DNA of 6,112 nucleotides from JACDAF01 sp036276035 (GTDB lineage: Bacteria > Chloroflexota > Limnocylindria > P2-11E): the NCBI GenBank assembly GCA_036276035.1, contig DASUCM010000040.1, positions 1 through 6,112 on the forward strand, read 5' to 3'. How positions within the stretch are numbered: position 1 is the stretch's first letter; every line of letters starts with the position of its first letter. The translations under genes were made by a program, and so were the position numbers. The notes under the pieces are model-generated. The model was not told the DNA's origin. It was given only the letters and a program-made list of their open reading frames with translations, and made no database searches. Below, one piece after another: positions 1 to 6,112 of this stretch.

Positions 1-2793
1 TCGCGCGGAGGCGTCGTCGCCGCGATCGTGATCGCGGCCGCGTTCCTCATCCCGCTCGTCTTCGGGCCCCTCGTCGGCTTCCTCACGGACCTCCTCTGGT
101 TCCGCAGCGTCGGCTTCGAGGACGTGTACCTGCGCCGCTACACCGCCGGCTTCTCCGCGTTCGTCACCTTCTTCATCCTCTTCTTCCTCTTCGCGATCCC
201 GAACCTGTACTTCGCGCTCCGGCCGCAGATGGTCCGCGTCGTCGTCGACGCGAAGGCCCCCCGGCCGCGCCCGCTCGCGACGACGCTCCGGCTCCTCCCG
301 CTCCTGCTCGTGCCCTCGTTCTTCTTCGGCATCGCGGGCGGCAGCATGTGGGACGAGCTCCTGCGCTGGCAGAACGCCGTCCCCTTCGGCGCCACCGACC
401 CGATCTTCGGCCAGGACATCGGCTTCTACTTCTTCACGCTGCCGGTCATCGAGTTCGTCCGCGGCTGGTCGCTCGCGGCGGTCATCCTCGTCGCGCTCGG
501 CGCGATCGGGATCTACCTCCTGCGCGGCGTCGTCGGGATCGCGACGGCCCCGCTCGCGAGCGCGGACCTCGCCGTCTCGGCGCGGACCGCGTTCGCGCTC
601 GCGCGCCCGGCGCGCGCGCACCTCTCGATCCTCGGCGCGCTCTTCCTCGCGCTCGTCGCGTTCGGCTACTACCTCGACCGCTACGAGCTGCTGTTCCGCG
701 AGGACGGCGTGCTCACCGGGGCCGCGTACACGAGCGTGAACGCGCGGCTCCTCGCGCTCTCGCTCCTCACCGGTCTCGTCGGCATCGCCGCGCTCGCCTG
801 CCTCGCGAACGCGTTCGCCCGGACCCTCTGGGTGCTCGGCGGCGCGGTCGTCCTCTGGGTCGTCGCCGGGATCCTCGTCGGCGGCATCTACCCCGGGCTC
901 GTGCAGACCTTCGTGGTCTCACCGGACCAGCTGAACAAGGAGCGCCCGTACCTCGAGCGCAACATCGCGGCGACGCGCGAGGCCTACGGCCTCGCGAACA
1001 TCGATGAGTCGCTCATCGACGTCGCGGACTCCCCGACGGCCGCGAACGCCCTCGCCGATCTGTCGGACACCCAATCCATCCGGCTCTGGGACTGGCGCCC
1101 GCTCATGGACGCCTACCAGCAGCTGCAGGCGCTGCGGCAGTACTACCACTTCGTCGACGTCGATCTCGACCGCTACACGATCGGCGGCGTCGAGCGCGCG
1201 ACGATGATCTCCGCGCGCGAGCTCGACGCGCAGCGGCTCCCGACCGCCGCGCGCACGTGGCTGAACCTGCACCTCTTCTACACGCACGGCTTCGGGGCCG
1301 CGCTCACGAACGTCGGCGGCGTCACCAGCGAGGGCCTGCCGACGCTGCAGCTCCGCGACATCCCGCCGCAGGGCGAGCCGAAGATCGACCAGCCGCGGAT
1401 CTACTACGGCGAGCTGACGCGCGACTACGCGATCGTCGGGACGACCCAGGACGAGTTCGACTACCCCAGCGAGCGCGACGTGACGACGCGGTTCAGCGGC
1501 GGCGGCGGCGTCGGGATCGGCACGCTGTGGGACCGGCTCCTCTTCGCGCTCCGCTTCGGCGACTTCAACCTGCTCATCTCCGGGCAGATCGGCGCCGACA
1601 GCCGGGTCCTGTTCAACCGCGAGATCGAGGACCGCGTGCGGCTCGTCGCGCCCTTCCTGCGCTTCGACTCGGACCCGTACCTCGTCGTGTCGGCCGGGAA
1701 GATGTACTGGATCCACGACGCGTACACCGTCGGCTCGCGCTACCCCTACAGCCAGCACTACTTCCGGTCCGACATCAACTACATCCGCAACAGCGTGAAG
1801 ATCGTCACCGACGCCTACGACGGCTCGATGACCTTCTACGTCGCCGACGAGAAGGATCCGGTCATCCGCACCCTGCGCGCGATCTACCCGACGCTCTTCG
1901 CGAAGAGCGTCGCCGAGATGCCCACCGACCTTCGCGCGCACCTGCGCTACCCGGAGGACATATTCCGGATGCAGGTGGAGATCTTCGCGACGTACCACAT
2001 GACGAACCCCGACGAGTTCTACAACCGCGGGGACGCCTGGCGGATCGCGAACGAGATCTCGGCGCAGGGTGGCCCGAAGCAGCCCATCGAGCCCTACTAC
2101 GTGACGACCCGTCTCCCCGGCTCGACGAAGAAGGAGTTCGTGCTCTTCGTGCCGATGACGCCGGCCGGCAACGACCGGGACAACATGGTGGCCTGGATCG
2201 CCGGGCGCGCGGACGCGCAGGAGTACGGGAAGCTGCGGGTCCTCCGCTTCCCGAAGGACCGCGTCATCTTCGGCCCGCTGCAGATCGAGGCGCGGATCGA
2301 GGCCGACGCGTCGATCCGGCAGCAGCTCACGCTCCTCTCGTCCGGCGCGGGCGCGACGCTCACGCGCGGCAACCTCGTCGTGCTGCCCGTCGGGAACTCG
2401 TTCCTCTACATCGAGCCGCTCTTCGTGCAGGCGACGCAGGGCCGCATCCCGGAGCTGAAGCGCGTCATCCTCGCGACGCAGGAGCGCGTCGTCATGGAGG
2501 ACACCTTCGAGAAGGCGCTCGCGCGCTTCTTCGAGACGCCCATCACGCCTCCCGTCGGGACGCAGCCGACGCCCGGACCCTCGCCGACGCCTCCTCCGGG
2601 CGGCTCGCCGACGCCGCCACCGACCGGGACCGCCGCGCCATCGGACGTCGCCGGTCTCGTCCGGCAGGCCTCCGATCAGTACGCGCGCGCGCAGGACGCG
2701 CTCCGCGCCGGCGACTTCGAGCGCTACGGCCGCGAGATCAAGGCCCTCGAGGACACCCTCGCGCGGCTCCGGGCGGCGACGGGTCAGCGCTAG
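1..2793 (+). CDS. UPF0182 (COG1615) family integral membrane protein, 5' end outside window
   Basis: Recognised as UPF0182 from family hallmarks (residues counted from GTG 28): DLLWFRSVGFEDV (21-33), DPIFGQDIGFYFFTLP (124-139), LDRYELLF (216-223), ERPYLERNIAATREAYGL (305-322), the DAYQQLQALRQYYHF block (361-375), QPRIYYGEL (455-463), SVKIVTDAYDGSMTFY (589-604) and DLRAHLRYPEDIF (634-646). About seven membrane helices lie near 2-24, 42-64, 86-106, 148-168, 199-216, 240-262 and 266-288. A large, probably extracytoplasmic domain fills about 300-836. A Thr-Pro-rich linker (838-870) then leads to a short amphipathic helical tail (872-916). The length is normal for the family (about 900-1000 residues). 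The frame is open back to base 1, and GTG 28 falls at the edge of the first helix without a well-spaced ribosome binding site, so the start is probably upstream. The biochemical function of the family is not established. Family assignment is very secure; topology is by eye. Confidence 0.95.
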   Translation, partial: SRGGVVAAIVIAAAFLIPLVFGPLVGFLTDLLWFRSVGFEDVYLRRYTAGFSAFVTFFILFFLFAIPNLYFALRPQMVRVVVDAKAPRPRPLATTLRLLPLLLVPSFFFGIAGGSMWDELLRWQNAVPFGATDPIFGQDIGFYFFTLPVIEFVRGWSLAAVILVALGAIGIYLLRGVVGIATAPLASADLAVSARTAFALARPARAHLSILGALFLALVAFGYYLDRYELLFREDGVLTGAAYTSVNARLLALSLLTGLVGIAALACLANAFARTLWVLGGAVVLWVVAGILVGGIYPGLVQTFVVSPDQLNKERPYLERNIAATREAYGLANIDESLIDVADSPTAANALADLSDTQSIRLWDWRPLMDAYQQLQALRQYYHFVDVDLDRYTIGGVERATMISARELDAQRLPTAARTWLNLHLFYTHGFGAALTNVGGVTSEGLPTLQLRDIPPQGEPKIDQPRIYYGELTRDYAIVGTTQDEFDYPSERDVTTRFSGGGGVGIGTLWDRLLFALRFGDFNLLISGQIGADSRVLFNREIEDRVRLVAPFLRFDSDPYLVVSAGKMYWIHDAYTVGSRYPYSQHYFRSDINYIRNSVKIVTDAYDGSMTFYVADEKDPVIRTLRAIYPTLFAKSVAEMPTDLRAHLRYPEDIFRMQVEIFATYHMTNPDEFYNRGDAWRIANEISAQGGPKQPIEPYYVTTRLPGSTKKEFVLFVPMTPAGNDRDNMVAWIAGRADAQEYGKLRVLRFPKDRVIFGPLQIEARIEADASIRQQLTLLSSGAGATLTRGNLVVLPVGNSFLYIEPLFVQATQGRIPELKRVILATQERVVMEDTFEKALARFFETPITPPVGTQPTPGPSPTPPPGGSPTPPPTGTAAPSDVAGLVRQASDQYARAQDALRAGDFERYGREIKALEDTLARLRAATGQR
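2565..2640 (+). repeat. Short direct repeats encoding a Ser/Thr-Pro linker
   Basis: The 11-mer tcgccgacgcc occurs at 2581-2591 and again at 2605-2615, a 24-base period. A related ccgacgcc sits at 2566-2573. In the UPF0182 frame they encode two SPTPPP units (852-857 and 860-865) within a Thr/Pro/Gly-rich stretch. This is a flexible linker between the large extracytoplasmic domain and the C-terminal helix, and many UPF0182 proteins have a Pro-rich segment in this place. It is a protein-level low-complexity repeat, not a mobile element. Confidence 0.6.
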
Positions 2794-2974
2794 CACCGCC
2801 GCGCTCGCGGCCATCCTCGCGGGGCTCCTGTGGTCCATCGGCGCGGTCGACCTCTCCGCGCCGTCAGCGGTCCGCTTCGGGCTGCTCCTTGCGGGCCTCG
2901 CGCTCCTGTTCGCCGCCATCACGAAGCGCGGCGATCTGCTCACATCGCGCGGCGCGGTCGGCGCCCTCGCCTGC
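2783..2974 (+). other. Probable N-terminal coding extension of the GT-C-like gene, start codon unresolved
   Basis: Frame 2 reads without a stop from at least 2642 into the next gene. Directly after the UPF0182 stop (2791-2793) it takes on a GC-rich third position at nearly every codon. It encodes two hydrophobic segments, AALAAILAGLLWSIGAV (2798-2848) and FGLLLAGLALLFAAI (2876-2920), then the first half of a third (from about 2957). Frame 1 here gives an Arg/Pro-rich shadow. No ATG, GTG or TTG occurs in frame 2 between 2642 and 2975. Candidate non-canonical starts are CTG 2828, with only a tight gggg just upstream, and GTC 2783, which is preceded by a purine-rich gggcggcgacgg and would need a C-to-G change at 2785 to become GTG. 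That the region is coding is fairly secure; where translation begins is not. Confidence 0.7.
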
Positions 2975-3997
2975 GTGTATGCGGTCGCCATCGGGGCAGC
3001 CGAGCGGCTCGCGCGGGAGCCGCTCGCCGGAGGCAGCGATGTGCTGCCCGCGACCGAGGAGGCGATCTTCGTGCTCTTCGCGGGCGGCAACCCCTACACG
3101 CACGTCATGCAGAGCACGGTCCCGGTCGGGTCTCCGTTCGTGTACCCGCCCGGCGAGATGCTCTTCTACATGCCGGCGTACGTCGCCGGCCTCGATCTGC
3201 ACCGCGTGGAGACCTGGACCGGCATCCTCACCATCGCCGCCATCGCGCTCACCGGAGCGCGCGCGGGCTGGGGCCAGGCCGCGCTGCCGGCGATGCTCTA
3301 CGCGACCTGGGGCATCGCGGCGTTCCGCACGACCGACGGCGGCAACGACGTGAGCGCGGCGTTCCTCGTCGTCGTCGCGTTCACCGCGCTCGCGTTCCCG
3401 GGCCGCTTCGCGTTCTTGCTCTCCGCGCTCGCAATGGGCTGGGCCGTCGCGTTCAAGCAGTTCGCGGTGCTCGTCCTCCCGCTCGCGCTCCGTCACCTCG
3501 CGCTCGCGGGCCTCGACTGGCGGCGTTATGCGCTCGCGTCGCTCGGCACCGCGACCGTCATGACGCTCCCGTTCTTCGTCATGGATCCGGGCGCCTTCGT
3601 GCGGCAGCAGGTGCAGGCGCTCACCTTCCATCAGGAGGTGTGGGGCGCGAACCTCCTCCACGCGCTCGCGTCAAGCGGGACTGATGTGTCCGGTCTACTC
3701 GGACTGTTCTTCGTCCTCGAGCTCGCGCTCACGCTCGGTGCCGTGCTGCTGGCGCTGCGATCGCGGCTCGACACGCTCGGCCGCACGCTCGTGGTCGCTT
3801 GCTTGCTCGTCACGGTGCCGCTCCTGCTCGCCCGCTGGACGACCCAGAGCTACTACGTCTACGCGGTGACGCTCGCCCTCCTCGGCATCGCTGTGCTTGC
3901 CGTCACAGCGCCCGGGTATCAGGGCGGTACACGTTCGCGCGATCACGCTCCGCAAGTGCGGCCGGACTCTTCCTCCCCCGCAAGTACTACGGCATAG
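2975..3997 (+). CDS. Polytopic membrane protein, GT-C (GT87/DUF2029-like) putative glycosyltransferase
   Basis: Coordinates give the longest reading from an ordinary start codon (GTG, 340 residues); the true protein is probably 50-65 residues longer at its N-terminus. It has eight or nine predicted helices (near 82-96, 101-117, 126-142, 144-172, 184-203, 238-262, 270-287 and 291-310). The order of soluble motifs recalls GT-C enzymes: an acidic pair ahead of GGNPYT (Glu28-Glu29, 37-42), a re-entrant-like FVYPPGEMLFYMP (55-67), a basic-aromatic KQFAVLVLPLALRHL (161-175), and LPFFVMDPGAFVRQQV (198-213). GT-C proteins transfer sugars from polyprenyl-phosphate donors on the outer face of the membrane; the acceptor here cannot be read. 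The tail (312-340) is polar and disordered. The gene follows UPF0182 with no gap, so an operon is likely. It could be a GT-C-fold protein with another role. The membrane-protein call is very secure; the family call is moderate. Confidence 0.75.
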   Translation: MYAVAIGAAERLAREPLAGGSDVLPATEEAIFVLFAGGNPYTHVMQSTVPVGSPFVYPPGEMLFYMPAYVAGLDLHRVETWTGILTIAAIALTGARAGWGQAALPAMLYATWGIAAFRTTDGGNDVSAAFLVVVAFTALAFPGRFAFLLSALAMGWAVAFKQFAVLVLPLALRHLALAGLDWRRYALASLGTATVMTLPFFVMDPGAFVRQQVQALTFHQEVWGANLLHALASSGTDVSGLLGLFFVLELALTLGAVLLALRSRLDTLGRTLVVACLLVTVPLLLARWTTQSYYVYAVTLALLGIAVLAVTAPGYQGGTRSRDHAPQVRPDSSSPASTTA

Positions 3998-4000
3998 TCC

Positions 4001-4038
4001 CGTCTGCGCAGCAGCCAGTCGCACTCCGGTGCGCAGGT
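4001..4038 (+). other. Intergenic inverted repeats, small hairpin with UCCG tetraloop
   Basis: In the 66-base gap between genes 2 and 3, cgcac (4020-4024) and gtgcg (4029-4033) pair perfectly around tccg. This gives a five-base-pair stem closed by C-G over a UNCG-class tetraloop. A competing longer-range pairing joins ctgcgca (4004-4010) to tgcgcag (4030-4036). There is no T-run after either stem, so this is not a textbook intrinsic terminator. It may stabilise or punctuate the transcript, or be a chance product of GC-rich sequence. Confidence 0.35.
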
Positions 4039-4048
4039 CCGTGGTGGT

Positions 4049-4059
4049 AGGGGAAGGGG
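4049..4059 (+). promoter_or_regulatory. Ribosome binding site for the propeller gene
   Basis: The purine tract aggggaagggg ends four bases before GTG 4064. It is the clearest Shine-Dalgarno-like element in the window and fixes the start of the third gene, because the encoded protein then begins with a well-formed signal peptide. Confidence 0.6.
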
Positions 4060-4063
4060 CACA

Positions 4064-6112
4064 GTGAGCTCGATCGCAGTTCGGCGTGTCGTCACCGCAG
4101 CGCTCACCGCTGCCCTCGTGCTCATGCAGGTCCCGTCGTCGCTCTGGCCGCAGCTCGCGGCGCACGCGCCGACGACCGCGCAGGCACTCGACGCCGACGC
4201 GGCGCTCCTTGCCCGGTTCGCCGTCGGCAACGAGCCTGTCTCGGCGGCCGTGAACACCGCCACCGATCGGGTGTACGTGGCCACGCGCGGGGCGACCTCG
4301 CTGGACAACGGCGCCGTGGCGGTCGTGTCAGGCGCCGACAACACGGTCGTGGCCTCGGTCCCGGTCGGCCGCTCGCCGAGCCGCGTGCTGGTGAACGAGT
4401 CGACCAACCGGATCTACGTGCTCCACGGCGGCGAGGCCACCTACAAGGTGATCGACGGGACCACCAACGCGGTGACCGCGACGATCCCCGCCACCTCCAG
4501 TGGCGCGTTCGATGGCGCGCTCGACGCGGGCCGCGCGCGCCTCTACCTGACCCACAACAACAACCTCACCGTCTTCAGCACCGACACGAACACGCAGGTC
4601 GGCCAGGTGGACTTCCTCGCGCAGGGTCTGACGGGCGCAGCGTTCGGGGTCGCCGTGAACAGGGCGACGAACACCATTTACGTGATCCGCGCCAGGACGA
4701 ACGCCGCGGGGCAGGGGTTTGTCTCCGTCATCGACGGCGCGACCCTCGCCGTCACCGCCAACATCGATGTCGGTCTCTGGCCCGAGCTGCTCGACGTGAA
4801 CGAGAGCACCGGGCGCGTGTACGTGGCGTCGGAGACCGGGCCCGTCAAGGTGATCGACGGATCGACGAACGCGGTCATCGCGACGATCGCGCTCGCCGAC
4901 GGGGCCGCGGGCCTCTCGGTCGACCCCGGCCGCGACCGGCTGTACGTCGCGATCGAGGGCGGCAACCGGCTCGCCGTCATCGACACGGCTGCCGACGCGA
5001 ATACGGTGCTCGTGCAGGTGCCGACCGGCGGCCAGTTCCCGCAGGACGCGGCGGTCAACACGGCGTCGGACCGCGTGTACCTACCGAACTTCGGCACGGA
5101 CGACCTGTCCGTCGTCGGCGCGCCCGCGCTGCTGCCGGACCTCGTCGCCTCGAACGTGACGGTGACGCCGTCGGTCACGCCGGGCGGCACCGTCACCTAC
5201 TCATGGAGGGTGACGAACCAGGGGACGGGCACGGCGACGGCCAGCGCGTTCTCGTGGGGCGATCAGGCCTGGATCTCGACCTCGGCGACCTCGATCGCGG
5301 GGGCCTACCCCGCCGGTGGCATCGTCGCCCCGAACTCGCTCGCGCCGGGCGCCTCGTACGACCGCACGTTCTCCGCGACGGTCGGAGCGATCCCGCCCGG
5401 CAGCTACTTCTTCATCATCCAGACGGACAACGGCAACCAGATCGGCGAGAGCAACGAGGGCAACAACCTCTCGGCCGGCGTGCCGATCACGGTCACGACC
5501 CCGGTGCAGCTCGCGTACATCTACAAGACCGACACGGTCTCGCGCGATGCGTGGTCCACGTTCCTCAGCACGCGCGGCTACGCCGTCACGGCCATGACGG
5601 AAGCCGCCGCCGAGACGGCGGACTTCTCCCCGTACCGCGCGATCCTCGTGGGAAGCGACACCGGCGACGGCGACCCGCGGACCGACCCGTGGGGCACGCC
5701 CGCGCAGGTCGCGAACATCACGCGGTCGGGCAAGCCGATCATCGGGCTCGGCGACGGCGGCGCGAAGTTCCTCGACGCGAAGGCGGGCGGCACGTCGACG
5801 ATCGGCTGGCTCTCGTCCTGGATCGTCTCGTCGGCCGACGGCGTCATCGTCGTCGACGGCTCGGCCGCTGCCTGGACGACCCCGAACGCGACCGGACTCG
5901 CGACGGGCGCCGCCGCGACGCTCTACTCGGCACCCTCGACGACCATCGCCGTCTTCGCCCCGGCCGCGGTGACCGGCGTGACGCGGATCGGCCGCCAGAC
6001 GGACGACCTGGACCACTACCCGGTCATCCGCCAGGGCTGCGATGTGCACTGGGGCTTCACCGGGTCGGCCGCGTCGCTGACGCTGACGGGCAAGGACCTC
6101 TTCGACAACCTG
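4064..6112 (+). CDS. Secreted YVTN beta-propeller / CARDB / GATase-like multidomain protein, 3' end outside window
   Basis: The frame opens at GTG 4064 and has no stop through base 6112 (683 codons seen). Residues 1-41 form a signal peptide: Arg7-Arg8, hydrophobic 9-23, and likely cleavage after AHA35 or AQA41. There is no lipobox; the only cysteine seen is Cys659. Seven repeats of the YVTN/NHL-like pattern (core N-x-x-T-x-R-hydrophobic-Y-V) start near 63, 110, 153, 198, 245, 286 and 331, several followed by VIDGxTNAV. Together they would make one seven-bladed beta-propeller. Residues 357-478 are a CARDB adhesion-type domain (PDLVASNVTVTPS at 358, VTNQGTGTA at 383, ESNEGNN at 462). Residues 481-683 look like a class I glutamine-amidotransferase-like alpha/beta fold: YIYKTD, GYAVTAM, a strand AILVGSD, KPIIGLGDGGAKFL, and a closing LTLTGKDLFDN. 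The cysteine nucleophile is absent, so catalysis by that route is unlikely. The protein is likely extracellular or surface-bound, for binding or scaffolding; the ligand is unknown. Confidence 0.9.
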   Translation, partial: MSSIAVRRVVTAALTAALVLMQVPSSLWPQLAAHAPTTAQALDADAALLARFAVGNEPVSAAVNTATDRVYVATRGATSLDNGAVAVVSGADNTVVASVPVGRSPSRVLVNESTNRIYVLHGGEATYKVIDGTTNAVTATIPATSSGAFDGALDAGRARLYLTHNNNLTVFSTDTNTQVGQVDFLAQGLTGAAFGVAVNRATNTIYVIRARTNAAGQGFVSVIDGATLAVTANIDVGLWPELLDVNESTGRVYVASETGPVKVIDGSTNAVIATIALADGAAGLSVDPGRDRLYVAIEGGNRLAVIDTAADANTVLVQVPTGGQFPQDAAVNTASDRVYLPNFGTDDLSVVGAPALLPDLVASNVTVTPSVTPGGTVTYSWRVTNQGTGTATASAFSWGDQAWISTSATSIAGAYPAGGIVAPNSLAPGASYDRTFSATVGAIPPGSYFFIIQTDNGNQIGESNEGNNLSAGVPITVTTPVQLAYIYKTDTVSRDAWSTFLSTRGYAVTAMTEAAAETADFSPYRAILVGSDTGDGDPRTDPWGTPAQVANITRSGKPIIGLGDGGAKFLDAKAGGTSTIGWLSSWIVSSADGVIVVDGSAAAWTTPNATGLATGAAATLYSAPSTTIAVFAPAAVTGVTRIGRQTDDLDHYPVIRQGCDVHWGFTGSAASLTLTGKDLFDNL

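Noticed and set aside
2679..2693. Alternating purine-pyrimidine run gtacgcgcgcgcgca, a possible Z-DNA-forming tract
   Set aside because: It lies inside the UPF0182 coding region and arises from Ala/Arg codons with GC-rich third positions; similar runs occur elsewhere (about 600-620).
919..3090. Long minus-strand open frame (723 codons) opposite the UPF0182 gene
   Set aside because: The product is extremely rich in Arg, Ala, Asp, Glu and Val with no recognisable domain. It is the antisense shadow of a GC3-biased gene, and the plus-strand frame is unmistakably UPF0182.
1257..3353. Long plus-strand open frame (698 codons) in another phase, crossing the UPF0182 stop
   Set aside because: It is Arg/Ala/Pro-rich and without motifs, and its third positions lack the GC bias; a frame shadow of the two real genes.
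2830..3684. Plus-strand frame starting GTG 2830, which could be taken as the gene after UPF0182
   Set aside because: The product is Arg-rich and non-hydrophobic, while the neighbouring frame encodes coherent membrane helices and GT-C-like motifs over the same bases.
3970..3998. Possible sigma-70-like promoter: ttcctc (3970-3975), 17-base spacer, catagt (3993-3998)
   Set aside because: Spacing is right and the -10 matches four of six, but the -35 matches only two of six. In such GC-rich DNA this is too weak to call.
5201..6049. Minus-strand open frame (282 codons) under the third gene
   Set aside because: Arg/Asp/Val-rich low-complexity product; the plus strand here encodes the CARDB and GATase-like domains in an uninterrupted frame.

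Overview
This is a strongly GC-rich stretch: codon third positions are almost all G or C in the real reading frames. It carries three consecutive plus-strand protein genes and no recognisable RNA gene, insertion sequence or CRISPR array. The first gene is a UPF0182/COG1615 membrane protein, a family best known from Actinobacteria and Chloroflexota-type bacteria. Together with a Thr-Pro-rich linker in that protein and a secreted YVTN-propeller/CARDB protein, this points to a high-GC Gram-positive-like bacterium, either Actinobacteria or a high-GC Chloroflexota lineage. The taxonomic placement is inference only.

Layout. Bases 1-2793 hold a UPF0182 protein whose frame is open at the left edge, so its true start probably lies upstream. 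Its stop is followed with no gap by coding-like sequence in frame 2 that runs to 3997 and encodes a polytopic membrane protein resembling GT-C (GT87/DUF2029-like) glycosyltransferases. The first ordinary start codon of that second gene is GTG 2975. Hydrophobic, GC3-biased sequence continues upstream of it to the UPF0182 stop, so the start is a real puzzle. After a 66-base gap holding a small hairpin and a purine-rich ribosome binding site, a GTG at 4064 opens a third frame that is still open at base 6112 (683 codons seen). It encodes a signal peptide, seven YVTN-type beta-propeller repeats, a CARDB domain and a glutamine-amidotransferase-like domain without the catalytic cysteine.

How they fit together. 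Genes 1 and 2 are probably co-transcribed and both are integral membrane proteins. Gene 3 is an exported, probably cell-surface or extracellular, adhesion or scaffold-like protein. A common theme of cell-envelope or surface functions is plausible, but nothing in the window proves a shared pathway. I see no defence system, mobile element or other clearly new system. The points that most merit checking are the start of gene 2 and the domain combination of gene 3.
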